Positions 43,549 to 52,344 are shown, counted from the stretch's first letter. The stretch is 64,000 bases of DNA from Xanthomonas arboricola (GCF_002940665.1 NZ_MIGY01000002.1:1200683-1264682); one strand, 5' to 3'. Notes: generated by a model not told the origin, from the letters alone. Program-made: numbers and translations.

Positions 43549-44033
43549 GTGCGTGCTCCATCGACAGCCGATGCGTGGGCATCGTCGTCGTCGCTGCTGT
43601 CATCAAAGATGCCCAGCTTGATCAGCTGACGACGTGTTGCATTCAAGCCGGTGTGGTCGAAGTAGAAGAACACCCGCCATGCCGCAATGCCGGTGACCAA
43701 CAAACTGGCCAACGCGGTAAAGAACATCGCCTGGAACCACGACAGACCGGCACGTTGCAGCAGCGCAATAATCGCACCTGCCAGCAACAACCACGACGAC
43801 GCACCAAAGACCACGGCAACACATGCCCAGGCCAGTCCGCGCCCGAAGGCACTGCGTGCAAGTTGCAAGTCGGCCGACACCAGCCGGCGCAACGCGCGGC
43901 TGGTGTCCTTGGCCGAGCCAAGCGTTGCACGGCCGGCTGCGCCGACCGCACGTACGCTTTCGTCCAGTCCCGGCGTCTCCGGCCGCGCGTTGGGCGCGTC
44001 GGAAGCGGCAGCTGTAGAGGCCTGATCGCTCAC
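43545..44033 (-). CDS. Phage holin family / YqjE-like membrane protein
   Basis: A 162-aa protein with a hydrophilic N-terminal part (1-65), two membrane spans (about 70-92 and 102-122; CVAVVFGASSWLLLAGAIIALL and AMFFTALASLLVTGIAAWRVF) and an acidic tail (DDSSDDDDAH). This is the holin superfamily III/YqjE layout. It overlaps the next gene by four bases. E. coli YqjE is linked to YqjD, a ribosome-binding inner-membrane protein induced in stationary phase. 'Phage holin' is a family label; there are no phage genes here. Confidence 0.78.
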   Translation of the reverse strand: MSDQASTAAASDAPNARPETPGLDESVRAVGAAGRATLGSAKDTSRALRRLVSADLQLARSAFGRGLAWACVAVVFGASSWLLLAGAIIALLQRAGLSWFQAMFFTALASLLVTGIAAWRVFFYFDHTGLNATRRQLIKLGIFDDSSDDDDAHASAVDGART

Positions 44034-44036
44034 GAC

Positions 44037-44399
44037 TTAGTTGTCGTTGCTACGTGCCAGCTTGGCGATGATCCAACCGGTCGCAAATGCCACACCAAAT
44101 GCGGCCAGCGGACGCTCCCGGATCAGATCGGTTGCACTGTCCAGCAGGTCGTTCCCCTTGCTGACCAGCACATCGAGCTGTTCCTTGGCAGCGGCGCCGC
44201 CGAACTCTGCAGCAGCCATGCCGGCCAGTGCGGTATCGGAAAGCTCTGCCTTGACATTGGCGCGACCGAGCTTGAGCTCATCGCCTGCAGCGCTGGTGGC
44301 GCCTTTGACTGCTTCGCCTGCGGCGCTGGCGGCAGACTTCAGGTGGGTGCTGGCTTCGCTCAGATTTTCTTTCAGCTGGTCGGTATTGGTGGGGCTCAT
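44037..44399 (-). CDS. DUF883 protein, ElaB/YqjD family
   Basis: A 120-aa protein: long amphipathic helical region (about 5-85, Ala/Lys/Glu-rich) and a single C-terminal tail anchor ERPLAAFGVAFATGWIIAKLARSNDN. That is the ElaB/YqjD/DUF883 layout. E. coli YqjD binds ribosomes at the membrane in stationary phase. First gene of the three-gene stress operon; the holin-like gene follows 3 bp later. Confidence 0.87.
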   Translation of the reverse strand: MSPTNTDQLKENLSEASTHLKSAASAAGEAVKGATSAAGDELKLGRANVKAELSDTALAGMAAAEFGGAAAKEQLDVLVSKGNDLLDSATDLIRERPLAAFGVAFATGWIIAKLARSNDN

Positions 44400-44514
44400 G
44401 CGATATCTCCTTCGGTCATTGATGGCAGCCGCGATAGCATGCGGGCGTGGTGCAGCAATAGCATCGCTGCGGTGTAGGAGGTGTTAGTGCACGCCGATGA
44501 CAGTGCACGCCACG

Positions 44515-45954
44515 TCAACGCATCAACGCGTCGTACTGCGCGTTGCCACGCAGGATGCGCACGACCAACTGCTGCGGTTTGCGCTGGAAATTGGCGCGCC
44601 AGCTGGCCAGATCGGCAAATTCGCCGACGCTGCTGGCCACGATCACATCGCCGCTGACCAGACCGTTGGCTGCGGCACGACCGCCGCGCTTGACCTCGCT
44701 GACCATGACGCCGGTAATCCCGGACTGGCGCAGCGACTCGGGCAGATCCATGAAGATGGCGCCGCCCAGACGTGGGTCGAGCATGTCGCCGGTGACCGCG
44801 CGATCCTGCTCTTTCAAGGTGGCGGTGAGCTTGAGCGGTTTGCCGTCGCGACGAATCTCCAGCCGCACCGCACTACCCACCGCCTGCAGACCTTCATAGT
44901 TGTGCAGCGCCTCTGCGCTGTCCACGCGTTGGTCGTTGGCGGCCACCACGACATCGCCCGGCTGTACGCCTGCAGCGGCGGCAGCGGACCCTGGCAGCAC
45001 GCGCGTCACCAGGGCGCCGCGCAACGAATCCACGCCCAGGCCCTGCAGCATCTGCTGGGTGAGGTTCTGGGTCTCCAGTCCCAGCGTGCCGCGCACCACC
45101 ACGCCCTTGGTCACCAACTGCTCCACCACATTGCGCGCCAGGTTGGACGGAATCGCCAGGCCCAGGCCGATATTGCCGGCCATGCTGCCTTGTGGATTGA
45201 AGCTGGCGGTATTGATGCCCACCAGCTGGCCCTGGAGATTGACCAGCGCGCCGCCGGAATTGCCCGGATTGATCGAGGCATCGGTCTGGATGAAGTTCTG
45301 ATAGCCCAGTCCGCGAATACCGCTGCGGCCCACCGCCGAGACGATGCCGGAGGTGACCGTCTGGGTGAAGCCGAACGGGTTGCCGATCGCCACCACGAAG
45401 TCGCCCACGCGCAGCGCATTGCTGTCGGCCAGCTTGATGTCGGTGAGGTTATCGGCCTTGATGCGGATCAGCGCGATATCGGTATCGGCATCGGAACCGA
45501 TGAAATCGGCCTTGACCGTGCGCCCGTCGCCGAGCGTGACCTGCACATCGTCGGCATTTTCGATGACGTGGTGATTGGTCAGCACATAGCCTTTTTGCGC
45601 ATCGATGATCACGCCCGAACCCAGCGACTCGTTGATGCGGTCCTGCGGCACCTGCGGAAACAGCCGGCGCAGGATCGGGTCGTTGAAGAACGGGTTGCGC
45701 ACGCGCACCACTTGCTTGGTATTGACACTCACCACTGCCGGCATTGCCTGTTGCAGCATCGGCGCCAGCGACGGCACCGGTTGCCCGGCGACGGCAGCCG
45801 GCAACGCGGCGGCTGCGGGCAAGGTAAAGGCGGTGGCGGCACCGGCCGGTGTGGCCTCGGCGCGGTTGTCCATCCAGGCATTGATGCCGGTGGCGGCAAA
45901 TCCGCCGAAGGCAGCGGCCAGGGAAAGGGTCAGCAAGGTGGGCAGCGGGCGCAT
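44515..45954 (-). CDS. degQ: Periplasmic serine protease, HtrA/DegQ family
   Basis: A 479-aa trypsin-fold protease. N-terminal export segment LLTLSLAAAFGGFAATGINAWM (signal or anchor). Catalytic triad His129 (LTNHHVI), Asp159 (DADTDIALI) and Ser233 (NPGNSGGAL), then two PDZ domains (about residues 285-375 and 390-475). The LA-loop region RNPFFNDPILRRLFPQVP resembles DegQ/DegP. It degrades or refolds damaged periplasmic proteins. It lies next to small stress genes, but there is no overlap; DegP versus DegQ cannot be settled by eye. Confidence 0.93.
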   Translation of the reverse strand: MRPLPTLLTLSLAAAFGGFAATGINAWMDNRAEATPAGAATAFTLPAAAALPAAVAGQPVPSLAPMLQQAMPAVVSVNTKQVVRVRNPFFNDPILRRLFPQVPQDRINESLGSGVIIDAQKGYVLTNHHVIENADDVQVTLGDGRTVKADFIGSDADTDIALIRIKADNLTDIKLADSNALRVGDFVVAIGNPFGFTQTVTSGIVSAVGRSGIRGLGYQNFIQTDASINPGNSGGALVNLQGQLVGINTASFNPQGSMAGNIGLGLAIPSNLARNVVEQLVTKGVVVRGTLGLETQNLTQQMLQGLGVDSLRGALVTRVLPGSAAAAAGVQPGDVVVAANDQRVDSAEALHNYEGLQAVGSAVRLEIRRDGKPLKLTATLKEQDRAVTGDMLDPRLGGAIFMDLPESLRQSGITGVMVSEVKRGGRAAANGLVSGDVIVASSVGEFADLASWRANFQRKPQQLVVRILRGNAQYDALMR

Positions 45955-46195
45955 GCAACGGGTCCGGGTTACACGGTGGAAGAGGAATAGGGCGTCTGAC
46001 TGCGTAAATCAAGCTGAACGAGAGTGCCAGCGGGCAATTTAACGCTTGGTGAAAGCGCCGCCGATCCCTTCCCGTCGCTGCGTTGACAGTCGCTTGAGCC
46101 CGGCGTAGCGTCCGCTTGATCCGATGCCTGTTCAGCATACGCATGCCGCTGCGCATCGCCCGCTTTTTCAGCACTGGTGCCCTTAAGGAGGGTTT

Positions 46196-47014
46196 ATGAG
46201 CAACGGCAATGGTGTAACGGCAACCCTGTCCGACGCTGTCGATAGCGTCAAGAGCAGCGCCACTGAACTGGGCGAGGCCATCGCCAGCACCACCGGCGAC
46301 GCGGTGGCCAGCGTGCAGGACGCGGCCGGCACGGCGGTGGCACAGGTCAAGACCCGCGTCGCCAAGGCCCGCAAGGCGGTGGTCAAGGTCGAACGGCGCG
46401 TCGTCGAAAAGGCTGGCGATGCAGCCACCACGGTCAAGCGCAGCGTGGCCAAGACCAAGCGCTCGCTGGTGTCGAGCAAGGAGGCCGCCAAGGACAAGTT
46501 GACCGCCACCAAGGACGCCGCCAAGCAGAAGCTCGCATCCACCAAGGATGCAGCCAAGCAGAAGCTGAGCAGCACCACCGATGCCGCTAAAAAGAAGCTG
46601 GCCGACACCAAGGCCAGCACCAAGCAGAAGCTGGAAACCGCCAAGGCCAATGCCAAGGCCGAAGCGGCAACGCTGAGTGCCAAGACCGCTGCCAAGAGCG
46701 CAGCGCGCAAGAGCGCGGTGGCCACGCTGGGCGCGCGCGCGGCAGCAAAGAAGGCTGCCGCCAAGTCGGCCCCGGTCAAGAAGCCGGTCGCCAAGGCCAT
46801 CGTCAAGCCCGCCGCCAAGAAGGCACCGGTGGCCAAGCAGACCGCCACCAGACAAGTCGCAGTGAAAAAGGCCCCGCCCAAGAAGGCGGTGACCAAGACC
46901 ACCCTGAAGAAAGCCGCCAAGGTCACCAAGACCCCGGCCACGCGCGCAGTGGCCAAGACCACCGCTGCCCGCAAGGCCGTCGGCAAGAAAGTGGCCAAAC
47001 GCGTGACGCGCTGA
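46196..47014 (+). CDS. Histone H1-like Lys/Ala-rich protein
   Basis: A 272-aa protein with a perfect ribosome site (AAGGAGGG, 46186-46193). Residues 1-60 resemble a DUF883/stress helix (TLSDAVDSVKSSATELGEAIA). The rest is Lys/Ala-rich and repetitive: DAAKQKLASTKDAAKQKLSS (about 105-125) and later KKAPVAKQ, VKKAPPKKAV units. This is the histone H1-like/AlgP-type pattern; AlgP regulates alginate genes in Pseudomonas. Likely a nucleoid- or RNA-associated protein. Length varies between strains in such genes owing to repeats. A strong terminator follows. Confidence 0.88.
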   Translation: MSNGNGVTATLSDAVDSVKSSATELGEAIASTTGDAVASVQDAAGTAVAQVKTRVAKARKAVVKVERRVVEKAGDAATTVKRSVAKTKRSLVSSKEAAKDKLTATKDAAKQKLASTKDAAKQKLSSTTDAAKKKLADTKASTKQKLETAKANAKAEAATLSAKTAAKSAARKSAVATLGARAAAKKAAAKSAPVKKPVAKAIVKPAAKKAPVAKQTATRQVAVKKAPPKKAVTKTTLKKAAKVTKTPATRAVAKTTAARKAVGKKVAKRVTR

Positions 47015-47071
47015 TACTGCAACACCAAGATGGCATTGCACGCTGGCAAGGCGTGGGCAGTGCAAACTGAC

Positions 47072-47105
47072 AAAGGCCGCCGCTGTTCGTACAGCGGCGG
47101 CCTTT
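47072..47105 (+). terminator. Rho-independent terminator after H1-like gene
   Basis: Stem AAAGGCCGCCGCTG / CAGCGGCGGCCTTT with a six-base loop TTCGTA. A short T-rich stretch (TTTGTCG) follows. Confidence 0.85.
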
Positions 47106-47473
47106 GTCGTAGTTTGATCGCTAACGATGCGATCGCTTTCTTGTTGCGCTCATGTGATCGGCCAAGTGATTGGATCTGACATCTGAACCAGATTGGGCAT
47201 CTCGTCCGTATCAATTGCCAGATGCGGGATATGGAGCCCCTCTCCCCACGGAGCGAGAAGGCAAGGCCTGCGCGCCGTGGCGCGCGTGCCTTGGAGCGCC
47301 CGTGCCGCAAGCGAAAGCTGGGGTGAGGCGCCGGCCAAGTTCGCGTGTCGTTCCGGAGTCGCGAGGCTTCGCCCGCGCCCTCATCCGCCCCTGCGGGGCA
47401 CCTTCTCCCGGTGGGAGAAGGAAACTAGAAGCCATCGCTTCCGATAATCCGATTCCCGATTCCCCAATCCCAG
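47106..47473. repeat. Non-coding stretch with CCTCTCCC- and GATTCCC-type repeats
   Basis: Contains CCCCTCTCCCCACGG (about 47236), later GCCCCTGCGGGGCACCTTCTCCC (47389 on) as at 36345-36485, and ATTCCCGATTCCCCAATCCC (47450-47471). No gene recognised. The repeats are between convergent genes. Confidence 0.6.
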
Positions 47474-48136
47474 CTACTTCATACCCTCGACCAACTGCTC
47501 GGCGCCCTTGCGAATACCTGCCTTTGCCGCGTCGTAGGCACCCAGGCTGGCCTTGATGTTCATTGCGCTCGGATACTGTTTTTCGACATAGGCGGCGAGC
47601 AGGCGGTTGCTCTGCGCGTCGAAGATTTCCACCGCGTAGCTGGCCGAGCCGGAGAATGCGCCCTCCTTGCCGCGTGCGGCCTGCACCGCGTTATAGGAAC
47701 CGCCGCCCAGATCCACCTTCATGAAAGTGCCCAGCACTCGCTTGCTGGGTTTGGCACCGGTCAGGCTGATGCGCACGCGCAAGGTGTCGCGATCGGCCAC
47801 CGTGGCGCGCTGCCAACGCCGCCCGATCGCATTGCCGAATTGCTGCTGCATGTAATCGGCCAGCATGCGTTTGTCCTGCTCGGGAACGTCTTCGAACTGC
47901 GCGTCCGGACCGCGATAGATGGTGACCGGCTCGACCAGTGCGGCGCGGTAGCGCGTCCAATCCACCTCGCTCTGATAGGCGTACGGCATGCGGTCACCAC
48001 GGCTGCCATCATGCGGGCGCAGATAGCTCGAAGACGGCAACTGACTGTAGGGCATCGGGCGCGTACTGGCACAACCGATCAGCGTCACGCCGACAATCAG
48101 CAACGCGCAGCAACGGACAGGGAAATGGGGCGACAT
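47474..48136 (-). CDS. DUF3313 lipoprotein
   Basis: A 220-aa lipoprotein from ATG at 48136; signal with lipobox LIGC (Cys22). The mature part matches DUF3313: a tyrosine/proline-rich start, VDWTRYRAALVEPVTIYRGP, DYMQQQFGNAIGRRW, TLRVRISLTGAKPSKRVLGTFMKVDLGGGSYNAVQAARGKEGAFSGSASYAVEIFDAQSNRLLAAYVEKQYP. Function unknown; probably outer-membrane lipid-anchored. Upstream are a small unknown gene and its promoter. Confidence 0.85.
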   Translation of the reverse strand: MSPHFPVRCCALLIVGVTLIGCASTRPMPYSQLPSSSYLRPHDGSRGDRMPYAYQSEVDWTRYRAALVEPVTIYRGPDAQFEDVPEQDKRMLADYMQQQFGNAIGRRWQRATVADRDTLRVRISLTGAKPSKRVLGTFMKVDLGGGSYNAVQAARGKEGAFSGSASYAVEIFDAQSNRLLAAYVEKQYPSAMNIKASLGAYDAAKAGIRKGAEQLVEGMK

Positions 48137-48196
48137 GGGCAAATACCTGGAAAGTGGAGCAGATGGGGGCAATCGCGCGCGACCGAGGCCGCGCGC

Positions 48197-48496
48197 TCAA
48201 TGCATCAGATAACTGGCCACCGCCAGCGCGGACACCATCGCGGCGGCAGTGAGCAACGCACCGCTTTTGGCCAACTGCCGCAGCCGGCGCGCCTGACGTG
48301 CGCTGCGGATGTCAGGCAGCCCGCTCCAGATGTCGCGATTGCGCGTGCCGGTGCGGCCACAGCGGAAGTCCAGTAGGGGCACGTCGGCCACAGGAGCAGG
48401 GGCAACGCTGTCGTTGGCAGCCGTAGGTGGTGCCAGCAGCGAAACGGCGGCGGAGGGAGGAAGCGGGATGGAACGGATCGAGTGAAACATCACCAT
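48197..48496 (-). CDS. Small protein with C-terminal membrane span, unknown
   Basis: A 99-aa frame beginning MVMFHSIRSIPLPPSAAVSL (inner Met at 48490 also possible). The middle is polar and Arg-rich (RNRDIWSGLPDIRSARQARRL) and the end is a hydrophobic helix (SGALLTAAAMVSALAVASYLM), so it may be a tail-anchored protein. No family recognised and no strong ribosome site, so it is only probable. It stands 60 bp upstream of the DUF3313 gene on the same strand. Confidence 0.5.
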   Translation of the reverse strand: MVMFHSIRSIPLPPSAAVSLLAPPTAANDSVAPAPVADVPLLDFRCGRTGTRNRDIWSGLPDIRSARQARRLRQLAKSGALLTAAAMVSALAVASYLMH

Positions 48497-48590
48497 GCAT
48501 CCTGGATGCGTGCGGTGAGTGCACTGTAGGCAGCGGATGTTGGAAACTTATTGGGTTGGGCGATGGACGATTGCCGCGCGCCGTGTGCGT

Positions 48591-49775
48591 TCAGCCGGTG
48601 TGGCGCATGCCCTCGCTGGCGAACACCACGCGCACGCACAGGCCGCGGCCCTCGTGGCCTTCGCAGGTTTCGATGGTGGCTTGGTGCAGGCGCGCGATAC
48701 CGGCAACCAGCGACAGCCCGATCCCGCTGCCCTGCACCTGGCTGCCGGCAATCCGGTAGAAACGTTCGAAGATGGACGCGTGGGCACTTTCCGGCACGCC
48801 GGGGCCGTCATCGCTGACCTGGACGAACGGATGCAGCGCATCGGCGCGCAGGCAATAGCCGCAACTCACTTCCACCATGCCGTAGGGCCGACCATAGCGG
48901 ATGGCGTTGTCGACCAGATTGCGGATCAGGATGCCCACCGCATCCACATCGCAACGCAGCAGGCACGGCGATGCCTCCACCTGCAGATTGATGTGGCGGG
49001 CATCGGCCTGCACGCTGAATTCGTCCAGCACATGCGAGATCAGTTCGCCCATGTCCATCTGCTGGTACGTCGCCGAACTGATGCCTGCATCCAGCCGCGC
49101 CAGATCCAGCAGTTGCTCGGCCAGGCGGTTGCTGCGGCGCGCGGTTTCCAGCAGCTGCTGCAGCGCCGCGTCCTTGGCTTCCAGCGTGGGCGCGCGCAGC
49201 GCGACCTCGGCGTAGGCATGCAGCGCGGACAGCGGCGTGCGCAGTTCATGCGCGGCGTCGGCCACGAAATCGCGTTCGGCCTGCACGGTTTTTTCCACGC
49301 GGGCCAGCAGGGAATTGAAGGAGCCGATCAGCGGACGAATCTCGTCCGGCACCTGCGCCAGCGGCACCGGTTCGGTCTCCAGCCCGGTGCGTTGCGCGAT
49401 GGCGCCGGAAATGGCGCGCAGCGGTGCGAGCGAGGTGCGTACCGCCCACCACACCAGCACACCCAGGACGCCCAGTTGCAAGGTGTTGAGCACCATCGCA
49501 ATCAAGGTCTGCTTGAAACTCATCCGCGAGGAGACATTGCCGATCGGGGTATGCACGTCGACCGCAGCCGACGGTTCCGGTGGCGTATCGAAGCGGTGCT
49601 CCAGCGCGTCGGGCAGGGCGCTGATCAGCTGGTCGCCGAACATGTTGAGCTCCTGCTCGAACACGCTGTGCTGGCCCTGGGTGACCAGGGCGACCAGGAT
49701 CCACAGGGAAGTGGACCAGCTCAACAACACGATCGCGGCCAGCGCCGCCAGCATGCGCGCCTGCAGCGATTTCAT
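48591..49775 (-). CDS. Sensor histidine kinase, QseC/TctE type
   Basis: A 394-aa two-span kinase: spans at about 8-30 and 92-112, small periplasmic domain (about 31-90), HAMP (about 113-165), HisKA with His176 in FVADAAHELRTPLSALHAYAE, and ATPase boxes NLVDNAIRYGRPYG, VSDDGPGVPES and GSGIGLSLVAGIARLH. The layout is of QseC/TctE-like sensors. Its start overlaps the response regulator stop by four bases. Signal unknown. Confidence 0.9.
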   Translation of the reverse strand: MKSLQARMLAALAAIVLLSWSTSLWILVALVTQGQHSVFEQELNMFGDQLISALPDALEHRFDTPPEPSAAVDVHTPIGNVSSRMSFKQTLIAMVLNTLQLGVLGVLVWWAVRTSLAPLRAISGAIAQRTGLETEPVPLAQVPDEIRPLIGSFNSLLARVEKTVQAERDFVADAAHELRTPLSALHAYAEVALRAPTLEAKDAALQQLLETARRSNRLAEQLLDLARLDAGISSATYQQMDMGELISHVLDEFSVQADARHINLQVEASPCLLRCDVDAVGILIRNLVDNAIRYGRPYGMVEVSCGYCLRADALHPFVQVSDDGPGVPESAHASIFERFYRIAGSQVQGSGIGLSLVAGIARLHQATIETCEGHEGRGLCVRVVFASEGMRHTG

Positions 49776-50437
49776 TCGGGCGCCTTGCCGACCATGTAGC
49801 CCTGGCCATACACCGTGGAGATCAGCTCATCGCCCAGCTTGCGTCTCAGCTGGTGCACGTACACCGCAATCATGTTGCTGCCGCCTTCGGACGGACCGCC
49901 GTAGACGCCTTCTTCCAGTTGATCCTTGGTGACCACACGCCCAGCGCGCTCCATCAGTGCCAGCAGCAGGCGATATTCGTGCGAGCTCAGTGCCACCCAC
50001 TTGCCGTCCCGGGTGACCTTGCGGTTGCTCGGGTCCACGCAGACATCGCCCTGCGCGAGCAACGGCACCACGCGGCCCTGGCTGCGTCGGGTGATCGCAC
50101 GCAATCGCGCCATCAGCTCGTCAAACTGGAATGGCTTGACTAGGTAGTCGTCGGCGCCGGCATCCAGGCCGCGGATGCGGTCGGTCAGCTGGCCGCGCGC
50201 AGTCAACGCGATCACCGGCGTGGCGTCGTAATGGCCGCGCATGAAGCGGATCACCGTCAGCCCGGACTCGCCCGGAAGGCCGATATCCAGCAGTACTGCG
50301 GTGTAGCGGTGGTCCACCAGCACGGTCTTGGCGGCGTTGGCGCTGCCGACGTGGTCGATAGTCCAAGACTGCTGGCGGACGCCATCGCAGATCGCGTTGG
50401 CCAGCATGGTGTCGTCTTCGACAAGCAGCAGGTGCAT
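49772..50437 (-). CDS. Response regulator, OmpR family, QseB/TctD type
   Basis: A 221-aa regulator starting MHLLLVEDDTMLANAIC. Receiver with acidic residues at 7-9, phosphoacceptor Asp51 (LLDIGLPGESG) and Lys in LVKPF; winged helix from about 125 with LSSHEYRLLLALMERAGRVV and a recognition helix SNMIAVYVHQLRRKLG. It overlaps the sensor kinase gene. The longer upstream frame lacks receiver resemblance. This pair has no obvious local target. Confidence 0.91.
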   Translation of the reverse strand: MHLLLVEDDTMLANAICDGVRQQSWTIDHVGSANAAKTVLVDHRYTAVLLDIGLPGESGLTVIRFMRGHYDATPVIALTARGQLTDRIRGLDAGADDYLVKPFQFDELMARLRAITRRSQGRVVPLLAQGDVCVDPSNRKVTRDGKWVALSSHEYRLLLALMERAGRVVTKDQLEEGVYGGPSEGGSNMIAVYVHQLRRKLGDELISTVYGQGYMVGKAPE

Positions 50438-50575
50438 AGGTGTTCCGCCGGGCTCAGGGCCAGTCCGAGATCCGCAGCACTGTCGGAGATGGTCGTTAGG
50501 CAAATATTAGTGCATGGCCCGACAGTCCGTTGCAGCGCCGCTCATCGCGCAGGGTCCAGCCAGGCGGCGCACACG

Positions 50576-51505
50576 CTAGCGCTGCAAGATGGCGCGCAAC
50601 GCCGCTTCCAGGCGGACGTACTGAAAGCGGAAGCCGGCATCCAGGGCGCGTTGCGGCAGCACGCGCTGGCTGATCAGCAGCAGCTCGGCCATTTCGCCGA
50701 AACCCAGGCGCAGCAGGCCGGCTGGTAGCGCCAGCAGCGCCGGGCGATGCAGCACGTGGGCGAGGGTGCGCGCAAACTCGGTATTGGTGACCGGGGTCGG
50801 CGCGGTGGCGTTGTAGGCACCGGCTTGGCCCTGTTCCAGCAACCACAGCAGCAACGCCACCATGTCGGCCCGATGGATCCAGCTCATCCAGTGCCGGCCA
50901 TCGCCGAACGGGCCGCCGCCGCCAAAGCGAAACGCCGGCAGCATACGGGCCAGGCCGCCGCCGCCAAAGCGAAACGCCGGCAGCATACGGGCCAGGGCGC
51001 CGCCGTCGCGATCGAGCACGATGCCGGTGCGGACCCAACTCACGCGCGGGCCGAGCGCGGCGATCCTGGTCGCTTCGGCCTCCCAGTCACGGCACAACTG
51101 TGCAGAGAAATCGTCGCCGGCGCGGTCTGCCTCGGTCAGGATGCTGTCGCCACGCTCGCCGTAATAGCCCACCGCCGAGCCGGAAATCAGCACCGACGGG
51201 CGCTGTTCGGCCGGCTGCTGCGCGATCCAGGCGTGCAGCTGGCCGGTCATGCCCAAGCGCGACGCGCGGAAGCGCTGCTTGCGCGCATCGGTCCAGCGGC
51301 CGGCAGCCAGCGGCTCGCCCGCCAGATTGATGACCGCATCGGCCTGCACGCCGTCCAGCGTGTCCACCACAGTCATGCCGGGCAGGCGACGCGCTGCGCG
51401 CCGCAGGTCGCGGGTCAGCACGCAGACCTGGTGCCCGGCCTGCACGAGTGCCGGACACAAGGCCTGGCCGATGAAGCCGGTGCCACCGGTGATGAGCAAC
51501 TGCAT
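50576..51505 (-). CDS. TIGR01777 (SDR-type) nucleoside-diphosphate-sugar epimerase with an internal 14-aa duplication
   Basis: A 309-aa extended-SDR protein starting MQLLITGGTGFIGQALCPAL (NAD-binding GxxGxxG) with AGGAAT upstream. The active-site-like SGSAVGYYGERGD is present, and the tail DUF1731 domain (FGEMAELLLISQRVLPQRALDAGFRF) is typical of this family (YfcH/SulA-like). Residues 171-184 and 185-198 are an exact repeat, LARMLPAFRFGGGG, from a 42-bp tandem duplication; the family has one copy of this segment. The duplication lies next to the conserved PFGDGRHWMSWIH motif. It may alter or destroy activity. Confidence 0.9.
   Translation of the reverse strand: MQLLITGGTGFIGQALCPALVQAGHQVCVLTRDLRRAARRLPGMTVVDTLDGVQADAVINLAGEPLAAGRWTDARKQRFRASRLGMTGQLHAWIAQQPAEQRPSVLISGSAVGYYGERGDSILTEADRAGDDFSAQLCRDWEAEATRIAALGPRVSWVRTGIVLDRDGGALARMLPAFRFGGGGLARMLPAFRFGGGGPFGDGRHWMSWIHRADMVALLLWLLEQGQAGAYNATAPTPVTNTEFARTLAHVLHRPALLALPAGLLRLGFGEMAELLLISQRVLPQRALDAGFRFQYVRLEAALRAILQR
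50911..50994. repeat. 42-bp perfect tandem duplication inside the epimerase gene
   Basis: Two exact 42-bp copies (50911-50952 and 50953-50994), starting GGCCGCCGCCGCC and ending ACGGGCCA on the plus strand. It keeps the reading frame and adds 14 residues. The flanking GCCGCCGCC triplet run would favour slippage. Confidence 0.9.
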
Positions 51506-51656
51506 GGGCATTCCTGCGCAGAATCGATGCGGCACGATAGGCCAGCGCCGCCTGCTGCGAAGTGAAGTCACTACTGCACGTGCTGTGTTGGCCGCGTGTG
51601 GCAACAGGATGGCGAACGGACGTAGGGCGCGCCGGACCGACAAGCCCCAAACGCAA

Positions 51657-51679
51657 ACGCGCCGGGCAGGCCGGCGCGT
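51657..51679 (-). terminator. Probable terminator of the DUF4142 gene
   Basis: Stem ACGCGCCGG / CCGGCGCGT with a five-base loop; read on the minus strand it is followed by TTTGCGTTT. It lies 25 bp after the stop. Confidence 0.6.
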
Positions 51680-51703
51680 CGGATGGGTGCCGATGCAACA
51701 GGC

Positions 51704-52297
51704 TCAGCGCGAGGAGGATACCGCGTGGGCACGCTCGAAGTGCGCCGACACCACGCGCCGGCTTTCTTCCAGATGCTGTTTGACCGGCGCGCTTTCGGCG
51801 GCGGGCAGCAGTTCGGCATCGATGATCTTGATGGTGTCGCCGTGATCGCTGACCATCGTGCGCAGGAAGGCATTGCGGTATGCGTCCTTGCCATCGGGCA
51901 AGGTCAATGTCTTTGCCAGTGCATCCACTGCCGCCTTGCCCTTGGCGCGCATTGCATCGGCACGGGGGTTGCCGGTGGCACCCAGCGCCTTGCTCTTTTC
52001 CAGGTCGGCTTCGTGGTCGTGCAGCAGCTGCTTGGCAAACGTGTCGGTCGCACCGCCAAGATCCTGCGCAATGGCTTGCTTGGCCAGCGCGATTTCGTTT
52101 TCATCCAGCGCCGCCAGCACGCCGAGCACGGCGGCGTCGCCCTTGGCCAATTCGGCCGCACCGGTTCCGCTAATCGGTGCGGCAGTGGGTTTGGGCGATA
52201 CTGCCGGCGCAGTACGCGATGCATCGCCGCCGGGTCGATCGCAAGCGGTAAGGGAAAGCACGGCAAGGAGCGATGTCGCGACAAGAAGGGATTTCAT
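51704..52297 (-). CDS. DUF4142 lipoprotein
   Basis: A 197-aa protein from ATG at 52297 (AGGAT upstream). Lipobox LTAC (Cys19) ends the signal. The mature part is DUF4142-like, all helical: FAKQLLHDHEADLEKSKALG, then ALAKTLTLPDGKDAYRNAFLRTMVSDHGDTIKIIDAELLP with conserved His residues in the HDH and SDHGD motifs. Members are exported ferritin-like-helix proteins of unknown function, sometimes linked to stress. It is the end of a minus-strand cluster of small genes. Confidence 0.85.
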   Translation of the reverse strand: MKSLLVATSLLAVLSLTACDRPGGDASRTAPAVSPKPTAAPISGTGAAELAKGDAAVLGVLAALDENEIALAKQAIAQDLGGATDTFAKQLLHDHEADLEKSKALGATGNPRADAMRAKGKAAVDALAKTLTLPDGKDAYRNAFLRTMVSDHGDTIKIIDAELLPAAESAPVKQHLEESRRVVSAHFERAHAVSSSR

Positions 52298-52344
52298 GGA
52301 GATCCTAAAAAATGCGGCCAACGTAGCCGACGGGGAAATGCAAA

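Noticed and set aside
43545..44033. Holin-like gene as evidence for a prophage
   Set aside because: No other phage gene nearby; the operon matches the chromosomal yqjDE arrangement.
45449..47065. 538-codon minus-strand frame rich in Gly/Leu opposite the H1-like gene
   Set aside because: It is the complement of a Lys/Ala repeat, which mechanically gives Gly/Leu repeats; it runs into the HtrA gene in the wrong frame.
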